From Agriotes lineatus (lineage: Eukaryota > Arthropoda > Insecta > Coleoptera > Elateridae): DNA of 64,000 nucleotides. The position numbers and the translations under genes are program-made. The stretch is taken from contig CALNHX010002287.1 in NCBI GenBank assembly GCA_940337035.1, positions 62,001 through 126,000 on the forward strand, read 5' to 3'. Below the pieces are notes generated by a model, which saw nothing but the letters and a program-made list of their open reading frames with translations, was not told where the DNA came from and did no database searches. Numbering within the stretch: the stretch's first letter is position 1; each line of letters begins with the position of its first letter. This document shows, one piece after another, positions 31,553 through 44,009 of the stretch.

Positions 31553-31955
31553 TTCAAAATACAATGTTATCGGATTGTAATAATTCTAGTAATGCATTCA
31601 CCCAATAATTGTCAATTTCGTAACAATTGCAATAAAAAATATATGAGTTATTACCATTAAGTGTCGTTGCAAACATTTACTTGTTAAGTATTGCTGTGGC
31701 AAGAGTAAAGGTAAGTTCTTAGTGATTTCTTTCTTTCAATTCGGTTTATAAATGCCATACCTACTTCTAAGTTAAAACAAATATGATTCAAAAATAGGCT
31801 TTCTTTGTAAATTCATAATACTTTCTGAGACACATGTTATGTGTTCTTTGATTCAAGGGTTCTTGTTCTTGATAATAAGGCGTTTTTTAGCTTTTCGTGA
31901 TTATATAAGTCGCCACAGGCAAGTTAACAGTTACATTTTCAAGATGAATTAAATA
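31553..31955. repeat. Long direct repeat, left copy (candidate 402-bp target duplication)
   Basis: 403 bp nearly identical to 34372-34773, with about seven differences by eye including one 1-base indel. It flanks the LINE at 31956-34371 precisely on both sides. It has no LTR-like features linking it to the LINE. Confidence 0.85.
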
Positions 31956-34371
31956 CTTACTTCTTACTTCCACTGGCGCTACATCCCTCTGTGTGATTTG
32001 GCCTTTTCGATCACCTTTGTCCATTTCTTCCTGTCTTTAATTGTTATTTTCCAGTTAGTTACACCTATCTTCTTGATGTCTCTGTGAACCTCATCTAACC
32101 ACCTTGCTGCTGGTCTACCCACTCTCCTGGTTTCTTGTGGTTTCCAGAACGTGAGAATCTTTGGTGCTTTTCCCTCTCCCATTCTGTATATGTGACCAAA
32201 CCAGCTTAATCTTCTTGCTTTTATATAATTTGAAATTGTTTCATTGTTTATTAAAGTATGTAATTCATAATTCATTCTGGGTCTCCAATTTCCGTCCTCG
32301 TCTTGGATTGGTCCAAAGATTTTCCTTAACACTTTACGTTCAAAACACTGTAATTTGTTTTGGTCACTATCACTCAGGGTCCAGGTTTCACACCCATACA
32401 CAACAACCGGTCTTATTACACTCCGATATATAACTAACTTGTCCCTTTTACTTAAAAGCCTCGAGTTCAGTAGGATATTATTTGCATACATCGCTTTTTT
32501 GCCTGCTTGTAATCGCGCCGCTACTTCTTCACTTATTTTATTTTGTTGATTTAGGAGCGAACCAAGGTATTTAAAAGAACTCACGATTTCATACTTATTG
32601 TTATTAATTTCTATGTATCGCAGACCCCCTCCAATATCTTTGTCCTCCCTACACATCATTATTTTTGTTTTTTCGGCGCTTATCACTAGTCCTCTCCTTG
32701 CTGCTTCTTCTTGAAGTATTTCGACTTTTTCTGTTAAATATTTCAAGCTTCTTGACACTAAAGTAATATCGTCTGCGTATATACACATTTGTGTTAGCTT
32801 TGTATTTATCCAATCTGTTACACTAATGCTTCTGATGCATGCTTCTATTGCCAAGTTGAAGAGGGTGGCTGAGAGTGGGTCTCCCTGTTTGACTCCGTTG
32901 CTGACTTCAAAACTATCGGTTTCCTCTGTTTGTATCATTACTTTCGCTTCAGTTCTCGTTAACGTCATTTCTGTCAGGCGAATAAGCTTTTGTGGTATCC
33001 CTAAGGATAGGAGATCATTTTTTAATGCTTCTCGGGACAGCAAATCGAACGCTTGTTTAAAGTCGATGAAGATAATGTAAAGCAGTATGTTATGCTCTCT
33101 ACATTTTTCTAGAGTTTGTCGCATGATATGTATATTATCTGTTGTTCCCCTGTTTGGTCGGAAGCCGTATTGTTGCTCACTTAAAATTAATTCAGAGTAT
33201 AGAGTTAATTTGCTGTTAATTAAGCTTGAGAGTATATTGTAAGCTATATTTAGCAGCGTGATGCCGCGGTAGTTACTGCAAACTGTTTTGTCCCCCTTTT
33301 TATGTATGGGGTAAATTACGCCCATCCTCCAGTCATTCGGCATTTGTTCGACTTCCCATACTTTCAGTATTAGATTATGCAATCTCTCCCATAGGAATGT
33401 TCCGCCGTTCTTTATCAACTCTGCTATTATGGCATCACTTCCTGGGGCTTTAGAGTTTTTCAAGTTTTGTATGATTTTCATTGTTTCTGTAAATGTAGGT
33501 GGCTCCAATTCTATTTCTGCTGTTTGCACTTCAAGCTTCTCTACCTTTTCAGTATTTTGAGGTGTTGCTAGTCCTTCAAAGTGCTCTTGCCACCTATCTA
33601 GGATTTCCTTCGTCTCAGTAACATTTCCTCCTCTCTTATCCTTGCATACATTAACTCTGGGTCTGAATTCTCCTGTTAGTTCTCTTGTAATTTTGTAGAA
33701 TTTCTTACTGTTATTATTCTTTCCTGCTTCCTTTAGTTTTTGCATTTTTGTTTTCAGGACTTGTTTTTTTTTGCTTCTACAGAGTTTATTCGATTCTTTC
33801 CTTTTCAGTTCATAGGCTACCTTAGACTCTTCCGTCGGGTTATTTAAATATTTTATTCGCAGAGTATTCTTTTCTTGCACTTTTTCTTGGCACTCCCTGT
33901 CGAACCATTCCTCATGTCTCTTTTTACTTATTGGGAGGGTTTCATTTGCTACATTTATCAAAGTTGATTTTATATTATTCCAATCTGCTTCTAAGTTGTT
34001 TGTTAGTTGTTTCTCTGTTAAGCGAAGCTTAATTTTTCTTTGGAATTCTTTTAGTGTTGTTTGGGCTTGAAGCTTTTCGGTATTCCATTTCTCTTCGTTT
34101 TAGTTCCCTTGGCTTTCTTTACGGTTGCGATTCGTTGACGTATTCTACCTTTGACCAGGAGGTGATCGGAGTCACAGTTAGCTTCACGGTAGCTTCTTAT
34201 ATCCTGTACGTTGGATGCCCAACGCTTTGATACTAGCACGTGGTCAATTTGGTTCATGTTTTGCGTTCCTGGTATGATCCAGGTTCCTTTGTGTGTCCTT
34301 TTATGTTGAAAGAAAGTGCTGCTTATTTTCAAGTTGAATTCGTCTGCTAATTGGCATAGCATTTTGCCATT
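31956..34371 (-). mobile_element. RTE-type LINE, 5'-truncated
   Basis: A minus-strand non-LTR element containing the C-terminal endonuclease part (34051-34383 frame) and a long RT frame (31979-33961). The 5' end is cut inside the endonuclease. The 3' end next to the repeat reads AGTGGAAGTAAGAAGTAAG, a short simple tail typical of RTE elements. It is flanked by a 402-bp direct repeat. Confidence 0.85.
31979..33961 (-). pseudogene. RTE-type reverse transcriptase, C-terminal 660 residues
   Basis: Blocks in order: NLKNSKAPGSDAIIAELIKN, PIHKKGDKTVCSNYRGITLL, QQYGFRPNRGTTDNI, FIDFKQAFDLL (catalytic Asp), NGVKQGDPLSATLFN, IYADDITLVS (catalytic Asp pair) and YGCETWTLSDSDQNKLQCFE, then GRPAARWLDEV near the C-terminus. 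All palm motifs are intact. The frame is open upstream of its first Met to about 34070, where one frameshift separates it from the endonuclease, so this is one mutation away from a continuous truncated ORF. Confidence 0.85.
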
Positions 34372-34383
34372 TTCAAAATACAA
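34051..34383 (-). pseudogene. AP-endonuclease-like C-terminus of the same LINE
   Basis: NTFFQHK-like STFFQHKRTHKGTWIIPG is followed by NQIDHVLVSKRW and CDSDHLL, the last two conserved motifs of the EEP endonuclease of RTE elements. The N-terminal catalytic motifs are lost by 5' truncation. The first few codons read into the flanking repeat. Confidence 0.75.
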
Positions 34384-34773
34384 TGTTATCGGATTGTAAT
34401 AATTCTAGTAATGCATTCACCCAATAATTGTCAATTTCGTAACAATTGCAATAAAAAATATATGAGTTATTACCATTAAGTGTCGTTGCAAACATTTACT
34501 TGTTAAGTATTGCTGTGGCAAGAGTAAAGGTAAGTTCTTAGTGATTTCTTTCTTTCAATTCGGTTTATAAATGCCATACCTACTTCAAGTTAAAACAAAT
34601 ATGATTCAAAAATAGGCTTTCTTTGTAAATTCATACTACTTTCTGAGACACATGTTCTGTGTTCTTTGATTCAAGGGTTCTTGTTCTTGATAATAAGGCG
34701 TTTTTTAGCTTTTCGTGATTATATAAGTCGCCACAGGCAAGTTAACAGTTATATTTTCAAAATAAATTAAATA
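34372..34773. repeat. Long direct repeat, right copy
   Basis: Partner of 31553-31955, beginning at the 5' truncation point of the LINE (TTCAAAATACAATG). It differs from the left copy at scattered single bases, for example CATACTACTTT against CATAATACTTT. Confidence 0.85.
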
Positions 34774-36492
34774 TAATACAAAAATCAAAATTTCATCTCA
34801 AATGCGGTCGTTTGAAAGGGTCAACTAGTCTGTTCTTAATTATTATTCCTTCCCTTTCACACTGTTTAGAAACCAAAACATAATTTTAACTTTTTAAATT
34901 AATTATGCGTACATATCGTAAACCAACTATTGCATACGGAAATGCATAACAAAGCTGTCAGCCTTGCTGTCAGCATTGCTCGAATAACCCTGTGAATAAA
35001 CTGCAATTATGCGGAATTGCTATCACCGTTTGTTGTGAAATTAAACACGCAAGTAGAAATACGAGTTAAACTGTGACTAATAGTAAACCTTTGTAATTTA
35101 CGTCATAGTTTTATGTATATAAATAGAAACTTTCTATTCAATAAATCAATACAGTTCAAAATCTGTTTCTGAATTTACAACCGCTGTCTAACGAAACCAA
35201 GTCTACTACATCATCTTGTGTGAGACTATACAAGACTGTTGGTTTGCACCCTTTTTAATTCCTGCACCCCTAAGACGTATCCTGTAACTGTCCAAATTGG
35301 AATCATACAGTCCACTACAAGCTCCACCCTGAACACACACGTTAATAAAACTTAAAACTGGTGATGCTTATATGTAACGTGTGCAAAATGTTGATCTAAT
35401 TTAATTATATTATAATATGTAGGAATACGTTACCTTCTTGAGTGTTCGATTAAAGACAGCTACTTATTAATCAAATATACTAGCATGTTTAGGAACGATG
35501 AAACGCTAACCAGAAACGTTTACATACTTGTTTTTATTCAATGCTTCGAATGATAACTATCTGTTACGAGTTCAATTAATTTGAAGCTATATCAAAATTT
35601 TAAAACAGTGACAATTGGATTAACACTTTGGAAATTTTTAGACGTGCCAATGTATATACATAAATGTGAATATTGTTTGAATAAAGTTTTTATCTAGAAT
35701 TACAGGCAAAGTATTTTTAAATGCGTTGCAAACATAATTTATTATATATTACAATATCAAGACACCGGGGTTTTAGTTAATTTAATGTCCTAATTTTGCA
35801 TGTAAGCACCGATATGAAACGGGAATACCACTCCCACACTTGCGTTCTACCTCAATCTTCTTCCTTAAACGCTTTTTGAAGCATTAAAACAATTTCAGCG
35901 AGCATTTTCCATAAAAGAAAACAAAATTGTCCGTGTTAATTTTTATCAACAGTCAGAAATATAGTCAAAGTTGCTATCAGACAGTTGAAAGAAAAGGCAC
36001 AGAAAACCAATCAGTCCACCCATAATTACACCACCTAACAATCCCGGTTTCTTTGACTACTTCTTCGTATCCGATGAGACTAATTTATTTGTCCATCCCG
36101 TTATTTGGCAATTTTCAAGGGCATAGAAACTCAGAGTCAAATAGCAACTAGTTTTGAAAACTTATATTTTGTCAAATGCAGTTTGCTGCTTTAGTACAGT
36201 TTCCTACAAACTCCAGTCTTTTCGCCAAATGTAGTAATTCGTCGTTAGATGGCAATATAGTTTTGGATCATTTTCGGTCTGCAAAATTTTTGGGAAGACG
36301 TTTTACGTTTTTGGTTTTCCATGTGCATCCGGGACTATCGGCCGTTTTAGAATTTCCTGGGTCATGGTTGAGCTTTGTGAATTGCTGGTGTTGTCAGGCT
36401 AATGCAGCACAATCAATCAAGGCATATATATATACGGATGGGGCTATAATTATATATAACAGCAATGAGATAACATGAATAACAAAACAGAA
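34774..36492. other. Gene-free stretch
   Basis: No supported gene. At about 35030-35210 a block has a TATA-like TATGTATATAAATAG, AATAAATCAATAC and an end in CTACTACA, resembling a short LTR. There is no internal domain or partner nearby. The frame at 36176-36478 has no family resemblance. Confidence 0.4.
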
Positions 36493-36629
36493 TGCTTGAG
36501 TAAGAAAGAGATGGCCATACGAAAAAAATATTTTAGTAGGCATGCTTGGTTGACAAATGTCATCATTAAAATGAGTGTCAAGCCTTCTCGAATATTTGCT
36601 ACTATGTTTATCTCTTTCTTACTCAAGCA
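36493..36629. mobile_element. Small inverted-repeat element followed by (AT)n
   Basis: Perfect 19-bp termini TGCTTGAGTAAGAAAGAGA (36493-36511) and its inverse (36611-36629) enclose an interior with AAATATTTTAGTAGGCA, a motif also seen at 8606 beside another palindrome. A (TA)n microsatellite (36629-36656) follows. Confidence 0.7.
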
Positions 36630-36659
<30 letters not shown>

Positions 36660-36660
<1 letters not shown>

Positions 36661-38310
36661 CGGCTTTAAAAAGTGCGTCGACGTTGTCCGATATTTAGAC
36701 ACTATTGATTTCTATCTTCCCATTGACCCTCTTCTAAGTGTTTTGTACTCATCGCTTTCCGGACACCCTCATTCCATATCCTTTTGGGTCTACCTCTTTT
36801 GCTTTTTTGTTGCGGTATCCAGGTCATCACTTGTTTGGGTAACCCATGCTCTGCCATCCGCTGTACATGTCCATACCAAGTGAGTTGTTTTCTTTCGATG
36901 TATTTTATGATCGTCTCCTGTAGTCCCATTTTTTGTCGAATATCTTCATTTCTTACTCTGTCAGCTCGTGATCTTCTGCCTGATCTTCTTAACGCGTCCA
37001 TTTCTGTTGCTTCTAACATTCTTTTGTTTTTCTCTGTCGTCCTCCATGTTTCTGATCCGTAGAGTAAGCTACTTTTGATTATTGCGTTGTATATGATGTA
37101 CTTCCGATTTTTTGTTATAACTTTACTCCACAGGATCCCGTTCAAACATCCTATTACTTTCTTTGCCTGTGTTATTCTTGTTCTAATTTCCATTTCATCT
37201 GTACCAGTTGTGTCGAATGATACTCTTAAGTATTTGTAGTTTTCACATGCTTCTAATTCTTCTGTGTTGTCTAGTTGTAGGTTCTGGATCTCACTGCCAA
37301 TGCTCAAATATTTGGTTTTTTGGATATTCATTTCGAGCCCCATTCTCTGTACGTTTCTTTTAGCTTGCGAGCCATATATTCAAGATCCTCTTTGTCCCTT
37401 GCTATTACGGCTTGGTCGTCTGCAAACTGTTGTGCGGTTGTGTTTTCTAACGGTATTCTCATTCCTAAACATTTTTGTTTCCATTTTCTTAAAGCTTCTT
37501 TAATAATTTTAAATAATGTTGGGGATACGCAACAACCTTGTCGGAGACCTTTTGTTACCTTAAACGATGCAGATATTGTATTCTCTATCTTAACTCTCGA
37601 AACCGCATTGTTATATAATATTCTTCCATATAATCTACTAATAATACTCGTCACTGAAATTCTTCTATAATTGTTACAATCGTTTCTGTTGCCTTTCTTA
37701 TAGATCGATGTATGTGCCACCTTCCATTCTGTGGGAATTGTTTGGCCATTGAGACATTTACCAAACAATTGTGTTATCGTCCTAACGAGTTTGTCTGTAC
37801 CACTGTTCAGTAGTTCTGCAGATACTCCTTCTGGTCCACAGGATTTTCCGTTTTTTAGTTTTGCAATGGCTTTATTTACGGTGTTTTCATCTATCTCCAC
37901 TCTTTTTCCTTCTATATTAATTTGTTCTGTCTCTTGAGTGATTTGTTTTCTTGTAGTAATTGTTCGTAATGATTTTTAAATTTTTTCTGTGATATACTTT
38001 GTATAGTAACTTTTGCCATACCGGTTTTTCTGATTTTTCCAATAAATTTCCAGGTTTCTGTACATTTCCTTCCTCCAATGTATCCTTCTACCTCTTGACA
38101 TTTCCTATCCCACATTTTATTTTTAAGGTGATTTATCTTTTGTGGCGTTTTTCTTTGATGTTATTAAAAGCTTTCCTATCAACTGGTTGTTTTGAATTTA
38201 GCCATTTTAGGTGTAGTTGTTTCATTTATCTATCAATTTTTCAATGCCTTCTGTCCACCAAATTTTGTTACTTTTTAGTTTTTGCTTCAAGGCATATTTT
38301 GACCCGAAAA
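36660..38310 (-). pseudogene. Second RTE-like LINE relic
   Basis: Minus strand, in order: a linker with WWTEGIEKLI and MWDRKCQEVEGY (about 38260-37920); RT start KLKNGKSCGPEGVSAELLNS and STIYKKGN-like HTSIYKKGNRNDCNNYR (37900-37700); GLRQGCCVSPTLF and FADDQAVIARDK (to 37328); and a C-terminal part with YGSETWRTTEKNK and KRGRPKRIWNEGV (37343-36702). The stretch that should hold the first catalytic Asp, between the NNYR and GLRQGC blocks, is deleted, and there are frame changes at about 37900 and 37335. Not functional. Confidence 0.8.
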
Positions 38311-39479
38311 CTGGCTAAATGAATTGATTGAGCGAGCACATGCTTTGGTGTTGTGTGAATATTCGGTCAGATTTTTCTGGTAAGGCATTTTACTCTTTGG
38401 TGGTTAATTTTGTAATTTGGAGTATATGTATAGCCTTCACTCTACCGGCTAAGCTGATCGATTCGAGTGGAATGTCTTCGGAGTAGCAGGCTTGCTTGCA
38501 GTTCCTGGTTGGTACGAGAATTATCCGAGTACGTCGTCCACCTACGTGCACACAGAAGGGCTGGAGTGAACGTCGCATCTACCTCGTACTGCATTTGCAG
38601 ATTGTATCCACTTTGGTGGCTTGAACCTAATGGCCTTATATTTAATTTGTATAAATTTATTCGGAATGGATTTCACTTCTACGGCTTCACCGTTTTAACA
38701 AATTGTGTATTTTTATGTGTGTGCTGATTTGACGCCAGCTTAGAGCTGAGTGGTTTATTTTTGAACTAGATAACATGTATTTCGATATTAGCTGAGTCGG
38801 TGGTCGAGCCGCTTTACCTTTGTTCCCTCTAAATATCGCCCATATTAAGTTTGTTGGCTGGGAAAAACGATTCTAGCATAATATCACATTGTAATACAAA
38901 CACCATACAGTTATCTGAATGTGAAGTTATTTGCGGTATGTAAGTAAATCACTAAGTGTGGAACGCTGTAACGTTTTTATCATTTATTCAGCGATCGCGC
39001 TGTTTCAAAATTAACTGCTTTGGCTACTTTACTATTTAAATTAAACCAGTTAGCAAATTATCAGAAATTTACTCAGCGGGGGCTGCGTTTCCACGCACAC
39101 TGTCTCAGGCATGACTTGTGATATAGTATTAAGTGTTATTGTTTGTTGATGCCAGTAATTACAATTGATTTTAATCCCCCCTATTGTGATCCATTACTTA
39201 ACTGAATCTTTATACGATTTTTCGAACTGTGGGTTTCATTGATTTAATTGTGTGTTGTTACCTTTGAGCAATTTAATGGTTCGTTTGTTCAAACGAACAA
39301 AGGAACATGTGCCTGAATCATTTGGCGCCTCTGTAAATTTAGATCTATTAGTTTAAAGGTAAGTTATTTACCCCCTTCAACCTGAGTTAGTCCGAGTGCA
39401 TGTTCCGATTCAATATCGGCAAATTTATAATATAACACCCACTTTATCTTTTATAGTTCTGTAAAACATAACGTGTAAT
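38311..39479. other. Gene-free stretch
   Basis: No supported gene. A tRNA-like box A (TTAGCCGGTAGAGTG, minus strand near 38445) is present without a box B at the proper distance. The remainder has only short random ORFs. Confidence 0.4.
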
Positions 39480-40490
39480 TTCCAGAAACCGACGCAGTGC
39501 AATTTTCAGTAGAAATATAACAAGTGCTTGAAAGATGTCCTGAAATATGATCTGCAGCAATTTTTTTCAATAGGAGCATGAGTGCATGCCAACTGAAAAA
39601 TCCTAACTCCGAAGGAAAAGGTATTTTCTCTTGGAGGCATGCACGAATGCTTTTGTTAGAGAAAAAATAATATAATAATAATAATAATAATAATAAGTGG
39701 TCTTTATTGCATATACAAATTACAAAAAAAGCAAATAAAATCTACAGCAATCAATATGCAAATGCCAAAGTTCAGATGCCATTTCGTAGTAATGGCTCTG
39801 TCCTTCCACTTAACCTTAGCTGCCGAACATTTTTTACAAATATTTTCATAGGAAATGTTTTATGCACGCGTTATATTTTGATAGAGACTATCACAAATAA
39901 AAAACACAGTAAAAACATTTCTAATAAAAATAATAACAAAACAAATATCTAAATACTAACATTTTACGGTTTTTTTTGTCAAAACTACAGTAAGTGGAAA
40001 TTTCCCGGTAAATTTTCAAATATTTCCGATTACTAATAACCGCCGTTGCTATTAAAAAATCCTAGTAAAAATGCATTAGAGATATTATAGAAATGTAACA
40101 AGTGTTTGAAAAAGTTCCGGAAATATTTGGAAAAATGTTGTGCAACTGTTTTTTCACTAAAAGCACCCATGCCAACTGAAAAAATCACGACTCCGAAGGA
40201 AGAGAGATATCTTCCTGGGGGCATGCACGAATTCTTCTGTTAGAAAAGAAATAACTGCAGAACAAATTTTGCAAATATTTCCATAGGAAACTTATTATGC
40301 ACGCCTTATATTTTGCTAGAGAATATCACAAATGCAAAACACAATAAAGTAAACATTTTTATTAAAAATAATAACAAAACTAATATCTAAACAGTAAAAT
40401 TTTACAATTTTGTGATGACAGTGACATAAGTTGAAATTTTTCGGTAAATTGCCAAACATTTCCGATTATTAATAGTTTTCGTTGCTATGG
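39480..40490. repeat. Tandem duplication of a 400-bp unit
   Basis: Unit 1 (about 39510-40055) and unit 2 (about 40088-40490) share AACAAGTGYTTGAAA, CATGCCAACTGAAAAA, GCATGCACGAATNCTTNTGT, AAATATTTNCATAGGAAA, TTATGCACGCNTTATATTTT and ATTTCCGATTANTAATA blocks in the same order. Unit 1 is longer because of an insertion at about 39667-39830 that starts with (ATA)n and continues AGTGGTCTTTATTGCATATA, perhaps the tail of a LINE or SINE. Confidence 0.75.
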
Positions 40491-42290
40491 AAAATGCCCA
40501 ATTAAACGTGCAGAATGCATATAACCTTATTGTAATGGCCTGCGAATTTTATAAGACGTATTACAACAACCTTCATATAAGGATAAGGTTGAAAATGTTT
40601 GATAGCAAGAAGTTACAAAACACTGAGACAATTGTTATGTCAAATATCCAACACAGACAAGTATGTAATTTTATTTAAAAAGCCACAAAACTGAAAATTT
40701 GGATGTATAACATATTTTATATAATTCATTTCGCGCGGTTTTTTAGTGAGATACTTTAAAGATACTATCAGTAACTAACAGTTGGGGTGTCGATCGCCCC
40801 AGTAAACTCTTTTTCATTCTGTAAAAATTACAAGATCTTTAACGATTTATGGCCAGAGCAGCATACAGAGTTTGTATTGACCATTTCGTTCAGGCCATTA
40901 TAAAACAATCAAATATAATTACAACCAATTCGCAAACCCACCATAAAGTATTATATCAATTAATATAATAACAACCGCTTTTTATAGGGCAACATGTTTT
41001 TATTGGCAGTAAAAGTATAACTGCAAGTTGAGCAAAATTTTATAGTATCATAACAAAATTTAATGCGTATAAAACTTAGAAACGTATTTTGAAAAAACCA
41101 AAGTAAAGCTACCAGAATTCTCTCTCTATCTTACTTCGCCTCACGAAGCATGGTAGCTTATAAATATGTTTTAAATATTTTTAACTAGTTTGTTAAGATT
41201 TTTCCCATGTAATTTGCGCGTTCACGGCCGATTAGGTTTTTAATTTTCCATGTGACTTGGCACATATGGTTTAACACATGCTCCTCCTCAAGGTTTAAAC
41301 TCTGATTTACTTAATTATGCTTTTACCTAACTTTTAACTACTGTTTTAACATTTAGCCTGATGATGACTTTTTAGTCGAAACATGTCGCTGTTGTATTAA
41401 CCTAGTGATATACAACCCCATTTCGAGGTACCTATGGATCCTTTTGTTGAACATAACGAACATTTCAACATTGGAAGATTCTTTATGTTGCGGCATTTTA
41501 CCATTCTCAAATGGGATGCCGGAGAAAGGCCATCGGCGCCGGCGTAGAGAACACGTAATAGATCACATACTTGTAGTGAGCAAAATAATAAAAATGTAAG
41601 ATTCACTCACTGTGCCAGGCTCCGTCGAACCAAGCGGAGTAGATTAACTGAGACGAAAGCAGGTCAACCGAATAGATACCTACCAAAAAACAAAAAAAAA
41701 AACAAATGGGTCTAGTATCGAACACAAAGCATATGTTTATTCGAGATAAGGGTAGCGAGGTACAAACGATATTTCAAACGTCCCCTTAAGAGGGCCCAGT
41801 GTAATACTAAATCGAAAAATATTAAATTAATAGTGTTGAGGAAATAAAACGGCGAGAATAATTAATCATAAACTAAAATTCAAGGTGTCTTGACATCGAG
41901 AGTCAAAATAAAATGAGATGCGGTTCTCGTACCAGGCTAGACCTGGCGTATGGCAAAATGAGTACAGGAAAATAAATCGTTGACGTGTTAATTAATATAA
42001 TAATGTCGGTACAAGAATAGTATGTGAAACCAAAAGATCTGATTTGAAAGACACCATACAATACCGATCAAGCGAAGTGATAAATGCCCTGAATGAAAGA
42101 CCTCAATTAACGCTCGAGTAATTACAAAAGAAACCAACTTGTGGATACGGTTGTCGTAAAGGTCTTCTTGCAGGCAACACTTTCACATAAATAATTACTT
42201 CCCAACACATAATCTTCTATATAATCACTGAACAACACATATGACTGTATACAATAACCAGTAATATCCCAAGTGCATTAAAATAACCGA
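40491..42290. other. Gene-free stretch
   Basis: No supported gene. Near 41360 the motif CCTGATGATGACTTTTTAGT with CGAAACATG resembles the 3' end of Penelope-like elements, but no coding part adjoins it. The rest is AT-rich without recognised structure. Confidence 0.4.
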
Positions 42291-42458
42291 TTAAATTTTG
42301 ACGTTTTCTGTCAGAATGTTTCGTAAGATATATGTTAAGTAAATTTGCCGCTCAACAAGAATGCCGAGTGCGTAGGACGAGGGATTTTAGCGCGCAAAAT
42401 TTACGAGATACATTCCTTCAGAGCAAAACATTCTGACAGAAAATCGTCAAAATTTATT
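42291..42458. mobile_element. Palindromic MITE (168 bp)
   Basis: The termini TAAATTTTGACGTTTTCTGT and its near-inverse at 42430-42458 pair, and the pairing continues inward through CAGAATGTTT. The centre carries GAGTGCGTAGGACGAG (42366-42381), differing at one base from the centre of the palindrome at 8422-8570. Confidence 0.75.
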
Positions 42459-42689
42459 CAGGCTAGTTTACATGCACGCGGGATGTTCGGTGTGATTATT
42501 TTCTGAATAAATAGATAAAATTCAGTTGGTGAAGCACCTTTAATAATCACGTTAAGATTATGCACAAGCGATAAAATTTTGACACATATTTAACCGCGGT
42601 TAAATTTTGACCTTTAAATTTTTGTCATTATTAAACTGACAGAAACCATAGTGATTACGCATTATTACGAATATGAAGGAGTAATACTA

Positions 42690-42796
42690 CCGGGTGACCA
42701 TAAATGGTTGTGATTGTCTATGACATAGACTGACAGTGCCACCAACATAAATAGTGCCAGCTTAAAAAAAAATCACAACCATTTATGGTCATCCGG
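42690..42796. mobile_element. Short MITE (107 bp)
   Basis: The termini CCGGGTGACCATAAATGGTT and the inverse of CCGGATGACCATAAATGGTT match with one mismatch over 26 bp. The centre holds GACATAGACTGACAGTGCCA, almost the same block as at 11707 inside the element 11280-11990, so the two are related. Confidence 0.7.
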
Positions 42797-44009
42797 AAGT
42801 ACTTCGATATTATCGCGTAGTCAATGATTAGCGATGTTTATCATCATCATTGGTACTCCAGCCTATTATGCGCCTTGGTCTCCTCAAGAATCGTCTGCCA
42901 TTGACTTCGGTCTCTTGCTTTTGTTTTTCAGCCTCGAACTCTACGAGTAGCCTGCCTATTCTGATTGTGGATATTATATCACTATCATAGTATTTCTGGT
43001 AGAGTTCGAAATTATAACGTCTTCGCCATTGTCCGTTTTCATTTATTACCCATGTTATTACAAAAGTACTTCATCTAATGCACACAGTTTCATAAAAGTA
43101 CGTCGATATTTCTGAAATTTTATACAAGTAGGATGATAATTTTACATTTTAAACAGTTCTTCCTGATGACACTTTGTCGTATTTAAAAAAGAAAGGGTAT
43201 TTTACATGAAAAAATAATTGTTTTTATTTACTGCTTGTGAGGACTCATGAAATCCAATCCAACATTTTCGTATTAAGATTTTCTCTCAGAATTGTACAAG
43301 GAGTATCGCTACATGAAGCTTTAGTGGCTATTACTGAACACCCTGTATATGAGACTATTTTGTATTCCAAGTTAAGCAATGGAATTAATTGCCCGGAGTT
43401 AGTGCATTCTAGACCCTTTTTTGTGGATGGGGCAGATTATTCCAGCATTACATTTCTCTGTAAGTTTGGCTTCTTCCCATACTTTTGTAATTGTTTTATG
43501 TATATTTCCAATTAGTTGTTTGCTACCGTTTTTGTACACTTCAGCTGGTAGGCCGTCTGCTCCAGGTGCTTTATTGTTATGTAATCATTTTATTGCGTTC
43601 TCCACCTCTTCTCGTGTTGATGGGGGGGGGGGGGGGGGGGGTTGAGGTCACCATGTTCTGCCGCGATATCTAAACCTTCTTCTTGTTCTTCTATCACTGT
43701 GTTTGCAGTCGTTTTTCATTGTCATTCAATTGTTATTCATAGTACTCTGCCCACCTGCCCAGAACGTTCTCTTTGGAGTTTAGTATATTATTTTTTTATC
43801 GCTGCACATCGTTCCTCTAGGTAGAAATTCTTTCCTCATGTTATTTATTTTTCTGTACATTAGTCGTGCTTCATTTTGGTTATTGAGTTGTTTTATCATG
43901 TCTGGCTGTTTTTCATTGTCTATTTTCTTACGTTTGTGTATTCTATTTTAGATTTTCCTTAGTTTTCGGTATTCTTCATAGTTCTTCCTAGTTCGATGTG
44001 TTGTTTTGT

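Noticed and set aside
35030..35210. LTR-like block with TATA and AATAAA signals
   Set aside because: No second copy, no target duplication and no internal domains nearby. Not enough to call a solo LTR.
36176..36478. 100-residue ORF with a moderately hydrophobic composition
   Set aside because: No family resemblance, no splice context, and it ends in low-complexity TA sequence.
38400..38580. Possible SINE on the minus strand (box A-like TTAGCCGGTAGAGTG)
   Set aside because: No box B at usable distance, no tail, no target duplication.
43622..43641. Run of 20 G residues
   Set aside because: It may be real, but long homopolymers are a common assembly artefact and it lies in a dead LINE. Not scored as a finding.
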